Numbered from the stretch's first letter, positions 20,813-35,800 are shown. The stretch: DNA of 64,000 nucleotides from Erinaceus europaeus (GCF_950295315.1 NC_080179.1:74047174-74111173), one strand, 5' to 3'. Numbers and translations are program-made. Notes: generated from the sequence alone by a model not told the origin.

Positions 20813-23800
20813 CAGGCTTGCAGCATTGCTTCACCACTTGTGAAACTCCTTCCTGTATGGGGAATGGGGAGCAGAGGTTTGAACGCAGGTCCTGTGTACT
20901 GTACTAAGTGTACTCAACCAGGTGAGCCCCCACCCCCATGTTGATTTTTTTTTTTTTTAATTTCTTTTTTGGGGCATTAATGATTTACAGTCAACAGTAA
21001 AATACAATAGTTTGTACGTGTTAACATTTCCAGATAACAATACAGCCCCCACTAGGTCCTTCCTCCTCTTCCATCATGTTCCAGGGCCTTATAACTTGTT
21101 CGAGAAGCCAGATTTAACATTTAACGATCATGTTTACTGCATTCTGGAGTTTATCTCATATTTCCTGTACTTCCTGAGAACTTTGAGATCTAGAGGCTGT
21201 GACCAGATTCAGAGTCAATTCTTTTAACATGCTTGTGCCTCCAGCTGTGTTGTATAAATGTAGCCTTTTGTGTATTTTTTTTTTTTTTCTAGTTTAAGTT
21301 AGAGAAAGAGAGGCAGCGAGGCACAGAAAGAAAGTTATAAGGAGAAGGAATAAGAAAGGAGGATTTAACTGCTTTCAATTTGACCATTTTTTTAAAAATT
21401 CTGGGAGTATGGATCAACATGCCAATACCCATATTCAGTGGAGAAGCAGTTATTCAAGTCAGACCTTCTGCTCCTCACAATGATCCTGGGTCCATGCTCC
21501 CAGGGGGATAAAGAATAGGAAAGCTTTCAAGGGAGGGGATGGGATACGTAACTCTGGTGGTGGAAATTGTGTGGAATTGTACCCCTCTTATCCTGTGGTC
21601 TTGTCAGTATTTTTTATTTTATTTTATGAATAAATGAATGAATGTATGAGTGAAGGGATCTTGAAAATGTGTTAAGTTAATGTAGTGTGTGCATCTCATT
21701 GAATCTTGAGTTGCACAAAGTCACTTTGTAAAAGAGAATCAAGGCTTTGTATATGAAAACTGTATATTTGGGGTCCATGTGGCGGTGTGCCCAGTTGAAT
21801 GCACATATCACAGCACACAAGGACTTTTTGGTCCAAGCCCCAACCACCATTTGCACCGGGGAAGCGTCAGAGTGGCGAAGCAGTGCTGCAGGTGTGTGTC
21901 TCTCTCTCCCTTTCTTTATCTTCTCTCCTTCAGTTTCTCTTCATCTCTATCCAAAATAAGTAATTAAATAATTTTACATTTGATATAAAGTAAATGTGAA
22001 ATCTGTTTTTTTTTCTTTTCATGAGAAAGACACATGGAGAGAGGAAGGAGGGAGGGAGACCAGGTCACCTGCTCAGCTCTGGCTTGTGGCGGCGCAGACA
22101 ACTGAGCCTGGAGCACCTGGGGTCTCAGAAATGCAATCCAGTGTTCTGATGTGGAGTTATTTCCCCCGCACAGGAAGTGTTACTTTTAAAACATACTTAT
22201 TCAGTTTTCTACAATCAGAGGGAGGGGGGAGAGCGGGAACCCACAAACCAGAGTGTCCGTCCCTCTGATGAAAACCTCGTGCTTTTAAACCTTCTGGGCT
22301 GCGTCCTCCCCCCATTTGAGAAAAAATGAGTGTATTCTACCGAGACAATAAATGCTTCATGTTATGCTGTCTTCCCTCGAATCCGCATTTAAATTATAAT
22401 CCTAATTTTTTTATTATCTTTATTTATTGGACAAAAACAGCCAGAAATCAAGAGGGTGATAGAGAGGGAGAGAGACAGAGAGACAGACACCCGCAGCATT
22501 ATTTCACCACTCACAAAACTTCTCCTGCAGGTGGAGACCGGGGGCCCGAACCTGGGTCCTTGTGCATTGTAATATGTGCGCTTAACCAGATGCACCACCA
22601 CCTGGCCCCTTAAATTGCAATTCTATAATCAAGTTATATGTTTAGTGTTCCACTAGGCCTTTTGCCATGTCTTTTTTTTTTTAATATTTTATTTTATTTA
22701 TTTATTCCCTTTTGTTGCCCTTGTTGTTTTATTGTTGTGGTTATTATTGTTGTTGTCGTCGTTGTTGGATAGGACAGAGAGAAATGGAGAGAGGAGGGGA
22801 AGACAGAGAGGGGGAGAGAAAGATAGACACCTGCAGACCTGCTTCACCGCCTGTGAAGCGACTCCCCTGCAGGTGGGGAGCCCAGGGTTCGAACTGGGAT
22901 CCTTATGCCGCAGGTCCTTGTGCTTTGCGCCACCTGCGCTTAACCCGCTGCGCTACAGCCCGACTCCCTTGCCATGTCTTTATTTCGTTGACCTACCTGA
23001 GGCTGGCTCATAAACCCCGCAATATAGCGTGCTCACAGGAACAGTATTCTTCTCAGTCTTTGCACTTTTTTTTCCCTCCAGGGTGATTGCTGGGCTCGGT
23101 GCCTGCACCATGCATGAATCCACCGCTCCTGGAGGCCATTTTCCCCCCTTTTGTTGTAGCCTGGTTGTGGTCATTATTATTGCCATTGTTGATGTTGTTC
23201 GTTGTTGGATAGGACAGAGAGAAATGGAGAGAGGAGGGGAAGACAGAGAGGGGGAGAGAAAGACAGACACCTGCAGACCTGCTTCACCGCCTGTGAAGCG
23301 ACTCCCCTGCAGGTGGGGAGCCGGGGTTCGAACCGGGATCCTTATGCCGATCCTTGTGCTTTGCGCCACCTGCGCTTAACCCGCTGCACCACCGCCCAGC
23401 CCCCCTTTCTTTGCACTTTTATGTAACAGTCTGAATATGTAATTCTTGGTTTATGCCCCCCCCCCCGTACCTATTTAAACAGATTCCATTTTTTTAGCAT
23501 AAGGTCTTTTGCAGAAGAAAAATATAGAATCTTCTGGTGCAAGTGTGATAATCTAGTTTCGCTTCCCTGAAAAGACTCTTCTCTTCTTGTCTAGAGGTTT
23601 GAAGATTTTTCTCTTTAAAGTAGTAGTTAGTAGAAAGCAGTGATAGGGAGAATGGTTTATCTGGAAGATAAGTTATAGATAATGATTGTTTGGGTTAATA
23701 TTCTCAGGTATACAATATGTTCTTTCTTAAAAGATATACTTATTTATACAAAATGGGGAGAGAGAAAGAGACAGCGTGGCTATGGGACTGAACTCAGGAC

Positions 23801-26800
23801 CTCATGCTCTGAGGTCCAACTCTATCCACTCTACTGCCTCCTGGGCTGCATACTTATATACTTATAAATAAGAATTTTAAATCCTTAAAATTAAAAACAA
23901 TATTTATTTATTCCCTTTTGTTGCCTTTTTTATTGTTGTGGTTGTTATTCATGTCATCATTGTTAGAACAGAGAGAAATGGAGAGAGGAGAGGAGGCAGA
24001 GGGGGAGAGAAAGACAGACACAGAGCTGCTTCACCGCCTGTGAAGCGACTCTCCTGCAGGTGGGGGAGCGGGGGGTTTGAACCGGGATCCTCATGCCGGT
24101 TCTGTGCTTCGTGGCCACCTGCACTTAACCTGCTGCGCTACTGCCTGACTCCCAGAAAGTGTTAATTTCTTTCAGGAAATTGTAAAGATTATTTATTTGA
24201 CTAATAAGTACACAGAGATGTTATTTTTTGAATTCCACTCTTTTAATTGGAGGTCTTCACATTTATTTGATACTGTGTTTAAGTAGGACTATATAGTTAT
24301 ACTTTGACATTTAGAATAGAAAAATTTTAATCTATTATTATTATTATTATTAATAACAGCCAGAAATCGAGAGCGAAGCGGGGGCTAGGGAGAGAGGAAG
24401 AGAGACACTGCAGCACTGCTTCACCAGCACAAAGCTTTCCCCCAGCAGGTGGCGGTGACTGGAGTACAGTTGACATTTGTAAGTGTAGTTTTCTGCAGTG
24501 TGCACACCCGAACTGCCTTTACTATCTTCTAAAGAATTATAGAATCCGTTTAAAAATGGAAAGAGCTTACGATATATATATATATATATTAAAGATTTAC
24601 TAGAGATTGGATACACATGAACTTGAAAAACAAAACCATAAACAGGCAAACGGTTTCTGAGACTTGTGAGAATTAGAGTGGTTATCTTTGGGAGGTGGGA
24701 GGTGGGGATTTAGAACTTCGCTGTGGGTGTGGTGTGGAGCTCTGCACTGTAGTCTTAGTCTTAGCCTACTATTAACAACAAAAAAGGAGTAATTTATTTT
24801 GCTGCCTGAGAGGTGTTGAGTGCATAAAATGTTGGGTTCTGAAGCATGAGGTGCTGAACTTGATCCCTAGCATCACACAAAGCTCTGCTTCTTACCCCTC
24901 TTGTTCATAAATTTGACTTTTTTTTTTTCTCTCTTTCACCAGTGCACTGTTTAGCTCTGCCTTATGGCGGTACAGGGGATTGAACCTGGGACTTTGGAGC
25001 CTCAGGCATGAGAGTCTTTTTGCATAACCATTATACTACTTACCCCTACCCAATAAATACATATTTTAAATTAACATGTTCTTAAAGCTTTATGTACTTT
25101 TATGAGAGCGAGAGAGACAGAAACAACAGAGCACTGTTTAGCCTGGTATAAAGGTGACACTTGAGTTGAAACTGCAGCCTGGTTATAAATTTTTATTTAT
25201 TTATTTATTTATTTATTTATTTTTTGCTTACTTAAAAATATTTTTATTTATTTTTGGATAGAAACAGAGAGACATCGAGAAGGGTGGGGGAGATAGAGAT
25301 ACCTGCAGCCCTACTTCACCACTTGTAAAGCTTTCCCCCTATAGGTGGGGACCAGGGGCATGAACTTGGGTCCTTGCCCACTGTAACGTGTGTGCTTAAT
25401 CAGGTGTGCCACCACCTGGCCCTTTATTTATTTATTTATTTATAAATAAGTATGGCCACCTGGCTTATAGTGGTTCTGGGGATTGAACCTGGGACCTCAG
25501 AGCTTGAAGCATGGAAATCATTTGCATAACCATTATGCTCTCTCCCCAGCACCAGCCTCTGGGTCTTCAGTCATGCTAGCCCTGTGCTCTAATGTGGAGC
25601 TATGAGACAGAGTTAGACAGAATTCTGTCTTGGGGATAATAGTAACAACTACTTCACAGTAGGATGTTGGGAGTAACAGAATGCTTGCTTGCTTGTCACT
25701 TAATGTGTGCTCAGGAGATCATTCTTATTGATGTTGCTTTATAGTAGTTTCATTACTTATGTAGAATGATCATGCCTTTATTGATCTTTGGTTAGATGTA
25801 GTTAAATGTACCTCTGTGTGTGTGTGTGTGAATGCGTATATCTGTCTTGTGTCTCGCATACAGATAGCAGCAGATGAACGTCCCCCGGAAGGATGCTCCT
25901 CCTTTTTCTCAGTGCATGGGAAGAAGACGTGCGATGCTGACACTCTGGAGAATCTTCTGATCGCAGCATCTGGGAGGTAGGTTGCATATTTGTTTGCTTT
26001 TAAAATGAGATGTGTTTCTTTTTAGCGATGGCATGCGTTTCATTGTGTTCCCCTTTGGATTTTAGACTTAGTCCGTTGTTCTTGTAAGCCTGTAGGTACG
26101 GTGGTTTAGAATGTGCATTCTGGAACCAGACTAGTCATTTCAAACCCCACTTTTGTCACGTGCAACAGTTTTGTGATCCTAGGCACATCACCTGTCTTTC
26201 TTTTCCTCATTTCACTTCTAACTGTAGGTCACAAAATTACTTAATGCTACTTTCATATTGTAGTAATGACTATTTCTGAGAGATTATACTCTGTGTACTC
26301 ACACTAGTCCCTGAAGTAATGGTAATAATGATAATGGTCTCTCAGGGTATTATTTGTTTCAGACAAAGGAAACTTTAAAAAACAATTCCAAGCTGAATGT
26401 GAATATGAAATTGGTCTTTTTAAAAAAATCACTTTTATTTACTTATTATTGGATAGAGACAGAAAGACGTTGAGAGGGGAGGGGAGATAGGGAAAGAGAC
26501 AGAGACGTCTGTAGCCCTGCTTCACCACACTTGTGAAGCTTCCCCCCTGCAGGTGGGGACCAGGGGCTTGAACCTGGATGCTTGTGCACTGTAATGTGAG
26601 ATCCTTGTACCGTGTGTGTGCTTAGCCAGCTGAGCCAAACACTTGGTCCCCTTGAATATGAAATTGGAAACTAATGAGACTGGCTTTTTGCTTAAAGGTA
26701 GACTTCTTGTGATAGACAAATGTAACCAGTATCTTTTTGCTATCTGTCTTGAGCAAGTTACCCATTCGTCTATCTTCTGATGCTGTTATAAGTAGCATAA

Positions 26801-29800
26801 CAGTGACTTCCTTTTGTGGTCTTACTGTCAGATTACAGAAGTGTAATGGGTGGTTTTAAATGTTAGATCTTAACACGGGGTGGTGGCCTATCTGGAACAG
26901 TGCGTATATTACAGCCCACAGGGACCCCAGTTCAAGTCCTGGGCCCTCATAAATGGTTCAGCAGGGCTTGCAAGTGTCCCCTCTCCCTCTCCCTCTCTAC
27001 CTTTCGCTTCCATTTCAGTTTCCCTCCATCTCTACTCAATAAATAAAAGAATAAAATATTAAAAAATGTTATGTCTCTTGTCAGTGGGCTCATTTTCCAG
27101 CATGTTGCCCACCATATGGCACTAGTGGGTCTTGGCGTAGAGTGGCATCTAAAGACACGGTTTGCATCCCAGCTGTCTCAGGGTGTCGGAAAACGGCCGC
27201 GCCGTCACGAAACGGTGCTCCTTGGGGAAAGCAAAGTCTACAGGTCTTGAAGAGTTCTTACTGAATTTGTTTTGACAGTTATGCCTTCATGAAGAAATGG
27301 GGTGTGCAAAAAATGGCCTCCAGGAGCAGTGGATTCATAGTGCAGGCTCTGAACCTCAGCTATAACCCTGGAGGCAAAAAAAAAAAAGTTTTTTTTCTTT
27401 TCTTTTTTCTTTTGATTTTTTTAGTATTTATTTACTTTACCTTTTGCCGCCCCCTTTTTTTTTTTTTTAATTGTTGTTTTTATTGATGTCGTAGCCCTGG
27501 CTCCCCCCTGCAGGGGAGTCGCTTCACAGGTGGTGAAGCAGGTCTGCAGGTGTCTGTCTTTCTCTCCCCCTCTCTGTCTTCCCCTCCTTTCTGCATTTCT
27601 CTCTGTCCTATACAACAACAACAACATCAACAACAATAATAGTAACTACAACAATAAATAAATATTTAAAAAAATCTACTATGGTCATATTTAGAGAGGT
27701 TTTTTTGGGGGGAGTTTTAAACTTTCTGAAGAAAACTAAAATGTTAAATCTGTTTGATCATAGGATCATAGGAGTGAAAATGCTAGAAGAGGAAAGTTGG
27801 CTTCTTATTGATTTCACTGTTTTTCCTTTTAACTTTTTAAAAAAATTTATGTATTTTCCCTTTTGTTGCCCTTGTTGTAGTTATTATTGTTATTGATGTC
27901 ATCACTGTTGGATAGGACAGTGAGAAATGTAGAGAGGAGGGGAAGACAGAGGAGGGGAAGACAGAGGAGGGAGAGAAAAATAGACACCTGCACACTTGCT
28001 TCACCGCCAGGGGCTGGAACCGGGATCCTTATGCGGGTCCTTGCACTTTGCGCCACCTGCGCTTAACTTGCTGTGCTACTACCTGACCCCCAATTTCACT
28101 GTTATATGTTTCATGCTTTTTATCCTATTTTCATTCACTTTATTATTTAAATTTAGGTGGTTACTATAAAAATAAATGAATAAAGAGAACCAAAAAAATG
28201 TATATGCGGGGTGGTGGTGGTGGTTTGGGAGACATTGTAATTGGAAAGTTAAATGTCTGTTTTTTTTTTTTTTTTTTTTTTTTTGCCACTGGAGTTATCA
28301 CTGGGACTTAGTCCTGAACAGTGACTCCACTGCCTTGGCAGCCATTTCTTTTCTTTTTCTTTTTCTTTTCCTTTATTTATCTTTGTACATTTATTATGTA
28401 TGAGAGTTTCAGGTGTGATGGGGGATATACAGTGAACATTCTGGTACTTGCTTGACTGGGGAGCAGACAGGAACCTCATGCTTGCCAGTCTGATGCTCTG
28501 CTGGTCAAGCTATTTCTCCGGTCATTATCTTCTGCTGGTTTTTCATTATATTTTCAGATGAGAATTTAAAAAAATTATTTATTTATTTATCAATGAGAGG
28601 GATAGGAAGAGAGAGAGAAAGAACCGGATGTCACTCTGGTACACGTGCTGCCGGGGGTTGAGCCCCATGCTTGAGACTCCAGTGCTTTACCCACTGCGCC
28701 ACCTCTGTTTGACATGGCGCATTAATTCACCAGAGGGTTAGCATGATGCGTCTTGGGTTGGGTACACGTCCTTTTTCTGCCTCTTAATCTTCTAGGAATT
28801 GCTGTCAATTATTTATCAAAATCTACATTTAATAGTTTTTTTAGAAAAATGATTTTATTTATGATTGTAAACAAATAATAGATCTAGCAGTATTCCTACT
28901 AACTGAAAATTATTTGAGTGTGGTTCCTTTTACATTATGGGGATGATGATTGTTACTTAAATTATTATAGTTATAAATACATTTTGGACCATTTTTAATA
29001 TCTAGATTTATTTCAAGTTTATGATCTTTGTTTTCAGACCCAAACCCTTATTGTTCAAAGGAGACCACAGATACCCCTCCTCTAAGCCTGAAAGCCCAGT
29101 GGTGATTTTTTATTCTCAGATCGGCTCTGAAGAATTTTATAAGTTGCATCAGCACCTGGTAGCCAGCAGCAATGCCGGCAGAATCAATTATGTGCTCAGA
29201 CACTACATATCTGTAAGTACTGACTTACTGTTCTTTCGTTTCCAGGATTTCTGAACATCTTTATTTAGGCTATTTTCTTTCAAAACAATAAAATGTAGTA
29301 CTGACTTGTTCTATAAGTACTTTAAATAGTAATCTGTGCGGCATGACCGTAGTAATAAGCTAGTGTTGACTCCCTTTACAGAGTTATCTGGATTAAAAAA
29401 ATTTTTTTGAGACATACAGCCTTTGATCATGTGATATCTGCATACGTATGGTGCCTTTCGGGCCAGTGAAGGAGCTCACCTCCACGGTGTGTGGCTTTGC
29501 CATTGTGCGCCCCAGCTTCCAGCTCAGCCCCCACCACCTTGAAGGAAGCTCTGGCTCTGTGACCTCTCTCTCTGCTTCTCTATCTCTACCTTAAAAAAAA
29601 TGGGGGGGGGGTTGTCGGGCAGTAGTGCAGCATGTGGTGCAAAGCACAAGAACCAGCATAAGGATCCGGGTTCAAGCCCCCTGGCTCCCCACCTGGAAGG
29701 TGGTCCCTTCATAGGCGGTGAAGCAGCTCAGCGGTGTCTTGAATCCTGGTCCTTCCACATCGTGATGCATGTGCTCACTGGTGTGCCATAGCCCATTCCT

Positions 29801-32800
29801 TTTGTCTTATTTTTGATGTAGTGCAGACTGTCAAACCCCGACTCTTGCGTAAAAGGCAAGTACTCTTATCAGCGAGCCACCTCCCAGGCCCATCAATGTC
29901 CAGTTTTTGGCAACTCTTCTTTCTTCTTTTGTCTCTAGTATTAAAAATTGAAATGTCGGGGGTCGGGCTGTAGCGCAGCGGGTTAAGTGCACGTGGTGCA
30001 AAGCTCAAGGACCGGCATAAGGATCCCAGTTCGAGCCCCCGGCTCCCCACCTGCAGGGGAGTCGCTTCACAGGCGGTGAAGCAGGTCTGCAGGTGTCTGT
30101 CTTTCTCTCCCCGTCTGTCTCTCTTCCTCTCTCCATTTCTCTCTGTCCTATCCAACAATGACGACGACATCAATAAAAACAACAATTACAACAACAACAA
30201 AAAAAGAATTAAAAAAAAATTGAAATGTCTAAAAACTAGCCTCATTTAGAAGTGTGGGAATCCTCTAATACCTGGTCTGTCCAAACCCTGGCTGAAGATG
30301 TTTAAAGTTAAATAAATAATAAAGAATGTGCATATGTAGTAGTCTCTCCCTTATATGCTTTTTTTTTTTTTTTTTTTTGGGTCATCATTGAGAAAAAGTT
30401 CTGAGCCAGCTTTTTTCTTTTCAGATAGAGACAGATGGAAAGAGGGAGAGATAACATAGCACTGATGCTTCCTTCAGTGCAGTGGGGCCTGGGTTCTAGC
30501 CTGGGCCATGCACGTGACATAGGAAGTACACCCAAGAGAGCTTTCTTGGCCCTGCATTTTTGCTTTGAAAGTTTCAGTCACATTTCACCAAGTGTGGCCT
30601 CTAAACACTGTGTAGGGCCTGGTGGTGGTCCACCTGGCTGAGCGCATATGTTACAACGTGCAAGGAACTGGGTTCAAACCCCTGGCTCCCCAGGGACCTG
30701 CAGGGGGAAAGCTTCACAAGTGGTAAGGCAGAGCTGCAGGTATCTTTCTCTCTCTCTCTCTCTCTCTCTCCCTTTTCCTCTCAATTTCTGGCTGTCTCTA
30801 TTCAATAAATAAATAAAGATAAAAAAATAAAAACATTGTGTGCTATAAAAAAGACTGATTTGCTCATGTAAATCTGATTATACTATGTTATAGTGTTTGG
30901 TTGTATTTTATTCGTCATTGTTAATCTTATTGTTCTTAATTTATGAGCTAAACATCATAAGTACATGTATAGGGAGAATTGATTTATATAGTTTTAAGTG
31001 CTATGAATTCTTTCAGATGCTCATGGTGTGGGGGGAATTAAAATGATATTTATTGGTGAGAGAAGGAGAACCAGAGAAGCACTAGCATATGTGACGCCAG
31101 AAATCAAACCTGGGACCGCACGCTTGAGAGTCCAACACCTTATCTACTGTGTCATCTCTCTCTCTTTTTTTTTTTTTTTTTTGTGGGGTGGGGGGTGCAG
31201 AAGGATGTTGACAGGAAAAGAGGGTGAGACAGTGAGGCACTTGTTTATCCTAATGATGTTTCCCTCTAGTGCAGCCCATGGTGCTGTCATCTGGAGCTTG
31301 AAATCACACCTAGGGTGTGCGCGCAGCAAGGCAAGCGCCTTCCCTGCTGATTCATTTCCCACCCCATGGGGACCTTGGCGACAGGCACCCCTTATGGTAA
31401 GGGAGAGCTCCTGTGCACAGAGTCCCAGCGAAACACTTCTGGGCTTGCAGTCTTGGTAGCTTTCAACCCTCCTGTGAAGGATCCTGCACTCTTTCTTTTT
31501 ACATTGCTTTGTAAGAGGTGGTTATATGTGTCCGTCTGTGTGTAACTTCCTCTGAGTTCGCTTTCATGGTAGAATACCCAGTCCCACATCTGAGGCAAGA
31601 CACAAACTCTAGAGGCCGGTAGGATTACCATGGAAGGTTCAGTACATGTAGAGGGATGAACTCATCTCGTGGGAATTCTGGGTGATAGCTGGGTGACGTC
31701 AGTGTGCTTATGCCCCGTACACTGTGAGGTGTGAAGAGCTAGGTGGTGATGACGTGTGTGTGTTTGTGTGTGCTCTGTTTGCAGGACCTGAGGAAGGAGC
31801 CCGTCTATCTCTCCGGCTATGGCGTGGAGCTGGCCATCAAGAGCACTGAGTACAAGGCCAAGGATGATACTCAGGTGAAAGGTGAATTTGTAAACTAAAA
31901 ACTGTGTGTTTTCTTTTCTCTAAACATGAGTTTAAGTGGAAATTGTTCCCCTAAAAGGAAAGAAAAGATTGAGGAGCGTGAGGAACCTGAGCTTGACTTC
32001 TGGTTCTCTTATGCTGAGCTGAGGAATTTTTTTCCTCTGTAAAGTACAGATCGTGTCACAGGCAGACGAGACATTATACTCATGTGTAATTGTCATGTGG
32101 CAGCGGCTGTTCTTTATAAACTGTTAGACCCAGTAAAATTATTTGGAAGAAAAAAAAATACATGTTAAAATGTTCATGAGAAGAAAATAGATGTATATGT
32201 AGAGGTTTTTTTTTTTTTCTACAAAGATTCTGGTAAGTAGTAGCTGTTGTTACTGATTGTATAGTTGACAAGTAACCTTTGTTAACCATAAGAAGATCTT
32301 AAATTTAACAAACATTTCATAGTCTTTATTGTTTTCAGCATTTGACAGTTTTATGATTTAGGTGCTTCTTGTCATACATTAGGACTTTGAACTCCATATT
32401 TTAGCCTTAAGGTTCATGGGCAATCTTTAAAATTTTCTTTTTTGTCTCTTTTTCAAGGATAAGAATTTTCAGTTGGGTAAATGGCAGATAACCTAGTTCC
32501 ACAACATTGTGTAGTCAGTGATTATATTTAGGGACAAGCTGTTTATTTGCAATAAATTATGAAATTCTTCATAATTTAGTAGTAAAGCTCCCTGTTCATA
32601 ATTTCAAAACTACTAACTTTCAAAAAATTAAAAAAATATTTATTTATTAATAAGAGAGGAAATGTGGGGGCGGGGAACCAGGGCATTGTACCTGTGACGC
32701 CACGGATTAAAGTCAGGCTCTTATGCTTGGGAGCCCAGAGCTTTACCCCCTGTGCTAGCTCCTAGGCTTCTTAAAACGTTTTCAAAGTCTTTTGAAAAAA

Positions 32801-35800
32801 AAAAAAACAACATTATTTAAAAAAAATATTTATTTTTTGGAAAGAGGCAGCCAGAAATCGAGAGGGAAGGAGATATGATAGAGAGGGAGAGAGAGAGAGA
32901 GCTGCCTGTGGTACTGCTTCACCACTCACAAAGTGTTTCCCCTGTAGGGGGGTGTCCGGGGGCTCAAACCTGGGTCTCTCTGTGTTGTAATGTGTGCACT
33001 TAACCAGTTGTGCCACCACCCAGTCCCTAAAATATTCTTTATCCATCCAGGAACACAGGAAATATTAAGATGCCTTTATTCTATTTAACAAGCCACTCCA
33101 AAATTTTTTGAACTGTTTAAAGTTTCTTTTTTACATTATTCAAATGTCATGGGATAAAAGTTTTGAAATTTCTAGTCTGAACATCCAGGCGTTCATTTGC
33201 TGTGTTTTTATAGGAACTGAGGTAAATACCACAGTGATCGGTGAAAATGATCCCATTGATGAGGTTCAAGGATTTCTCTTTGGAAAATTAAGGTATGCAT
33301 ATTTCTGAGGGATGTCCTTATTCTCTTTGTCCTTGCATTGTATCAACTCTCTCATCTCAGAGTTAAGGATCCAACAGTATTTATACTTATTAGCTGGTAT
33401 GAAGAGATTGCTACTTTAGAGAGTAGTTTATGATTCCCAGTTATTCTTGATTGTAAACTATGTGCGCTTAACCCGGTGGGCCACTGCCCAGCCCCCGATT
33501 TCCAGTTATTCTGAAACCTCTTCTCTCTCTTCTCTTCTCTTCTCTTCTCTTCTCTTCTCTTCTCTTCTCTTCTCTTCTCTTCTCTTCCTTTCTCTTCTTT
33601 TTTAGGGAGAGAAAATGTGAGCGAGCACGTAAGCGAGTACATAAGTAGAGAACACTGCTCTAGATTGTGACAGTGCTTGGTACTGAACGTGGCTCTCTAG
33701 GGCCTCAGGCATACAAACTTAGTGCTAGCCCAGTGATCTAACCCTGAACTCTCTCCCTGATTCTGAAGGGCATTCTTCTGCCTTTGTTTTTTTTTTTTTT
33801 TCTCCTACCAAATCACTTTATTGGAGAAATATTGATTTACAAGCCTCTTGTAATAGGGGTACAGCTTCATACTTTACCTACCACCAAATTGTCATCTCCC
33901 TCTACCATATTGAAACAAAAAATTGAGAGCGGAGGAGGGCTAATAGCATAATGGTTATGCAGAGAGTCTCTCATGCCTGAGGCTCCATAGTCTCAAATTC
34001 AGTCCCCCACACCATCATAAGCCAGAGCTGAGCAGTGCTCTGGTAAAAAAATTAATTAATTAAACACACACACACACACACGCACGCACGCACGCACGCA
34101 CGCACGCATGCACACACACACGCACACACGCGGTGCACTGCTTGTGAAGCTTTTCCCCTGCAGGTGAGGATCAAGGGCTTGATCCTGAGTCCTTGCACAT
34201 GGTAACAAGTCTTCTCTACCGAGTATTCCACTCTCTGACCCCATCTTTTAGCTTACTTATTATTACTTTTAATTTAATTTTTTACATAAACACCATTCCC
34301 ACCACCAAAAGACTTTGTCCCATCTCCCCCCCCCCCCCCCATGAAGCTGAATATCCACTCTCACCCTCAACCTAGGGTTTTTACTTTGGGGCCCTACTCT
34401 AATTTAACTTTTTAAAGGAAGAGCAATGCATTGGGGGCTAGACAGTGCTTCACTTGGATGAGCACACATGCTGCCCTGCCCAAGGACTGGGTTCGAGCCC
34501 CTTGTTCTCTGCCTGCAGAGGGAGAACTTCACAAGTAGCCAAGCACTGGAGGTGTCCTTTTCTCTCCTCCCCCTTGCACTAAACCGCTGTGCTACCACCT
34601 GGCCCCCAAGAAATTCTTTCAGTGGTCCAGGAGGTAGCACAGTGGATAAAGTGTTGGACTCTAAACCTTGAGGTTTTGAGTTGGATCCCTGACAGCACAT
34701 GTACCAGAGTGGTGTCTGGTTCTTTCTGTCTATCTCTCTCTCTCCCCTCCTTTCCCTTTCATTAGTAAATAAATAAAATATTAAAGGAAACAATACATTG
34801 GGACCCAGTGAGCTAGCTCACGGGAGAGGGTCCCATTTACGCTACATGGGAGCTGTACAGCACTGAGGAAGCCTTGGTGCTGGGATGTCTCTCCTTCTGT
34901 TTCTGTCTGCAAAAGTTACTGGGTCAGTAAAGTCTCGGTGACAACAGACAAAAAAAATCAGATGATTATGCTTTAAAACTTTTCCCATATTGTAATAATT
35001 CTATCACCACGAGGGAAAAATCATGAAAATAAAAGTGGTGCTTTTTTGCTTTTTAATTTCTTTATTGGGGGATTAGTGGTTTACAGCTGACAGTAAGATA
35101 CAGTAGTTTGTACGTGAATATTTCCTAATTCTCCTCATAACAAATCAACCCCCGCTAGGCTCTCCCACGAGGTCCTCCTCTGCCATCATCTTCCAGGACT
35201 TGAACGCCCCCTCCCCCCTCCCCAGTCTTTTACTTTGGTGCAATACACCAACTCTAGTCCAAGCTCTGCTTAGTGTCAGCTCTTTCTTTTTCTTTTTCCT
35301 TTTTTCTTTCAGAGCACTGCTCAGTTCTCCTTTATAATAGTGTGGGGGATTGAACCTGGAACTTTGATAGCCTCAAGAGGCATGAGAGCTTCTTTGGATA
35401 TGCTAAACTCTCCCTCAGGTGTAGACATCTTCTAAGTATGCTTTGAAAAATAGAAGATACCTACAACAACAATAAAAACAACAAGGACAATAAAAGGAAA
35501 AATAAATAAATATTAAAAAAAAAGAAGATACAGTGACCCAGGTGGTGGTGCAGTGGCTAAGGTGTTGGCACTCTCAAGCATGAGGTTTTTTTTTCTTTTT
35601 TTTGCCTCCAGGGTTATTGCCGGGGCTTGGTGCCTGTACCACAAAGCCATTGCTCCTGGAGGCCATTTTTTCCCTTTTGTTACCCTGGTTGTTTTTATTG
35701 TTACTGTGGTTATTATTATCATTGTTATTGATGCTGTTGTTGTTGGATAGGACAGAGAGAAGGGGGAGAGAAAGACAGAAACCTGCAGACCCGCTTCACC

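Larger units (their letters stand above)
20528..25863. other. UGGT1: UGGT1 intron 4
   Basis: Repeats: SINE-A2 - with (GA)n (20710-20935), family F - (20945-21130), family B + (21395-21640), SINE-A2 + (21775-21975), SINE-D-like - (21990-22150), SINE-A2 - (22400-22615), SINE-A - (22675-22968), SINE-A - (23070-23407), SINE-D - (23725-23850), SINE-A - (23895-24155), partial SINE-A2 - (24335-24460), SINE-D + (24800-24915), SINE-C - (24920-25055), SINE-D - (25080-25190), SINE-A2 - (25225-25425), SINE-C - (25425-25555), (TG)n (25811-25830). Gap 23425-23720 holds nothing I recognise. Confidence 0.7.
25977..29037. other. UGGT1: UGGT1 intron 5
   Basis: Repeats: SINE-A2 - (26420-26650), SINE-A2 + (26875-27066), stand-alone SINE 3' module + (27308-27386), partial SINE-A - (27395-27490) meeting SINE-A + (27495-27670), SINE-A - (27835-28092), module variant plus SINE-D-like - (28262-28520), SINE-D - (28565-28715). 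Gaps 25980-26415 and 28720-29030 show nothing recognisable. Confidence 0.7.
29213..31784. other. UGGT1: UGGT1 intron 6
   Basis: Repeats: SINE-H + (29455-29600), degenerate SINE-A + (29610-29760), SINE-D-like - (29790-29895), SINE-A + (29958-30214), SINE-A2-like - (30415-30535), SINE-A2 + (30614-30830), SINE-D - (31035-31165), SINE-A2-like - (31180-31365). No gene is seen in 31370-31780. Confidence 0.7.

Noticed and set aside
20785..20860. Arginine/glutamate-rich peptide frame over a (GA)n tract
   Set aside because: Low-complexity translation of a dinucleotide repeat in a SINE-A2.
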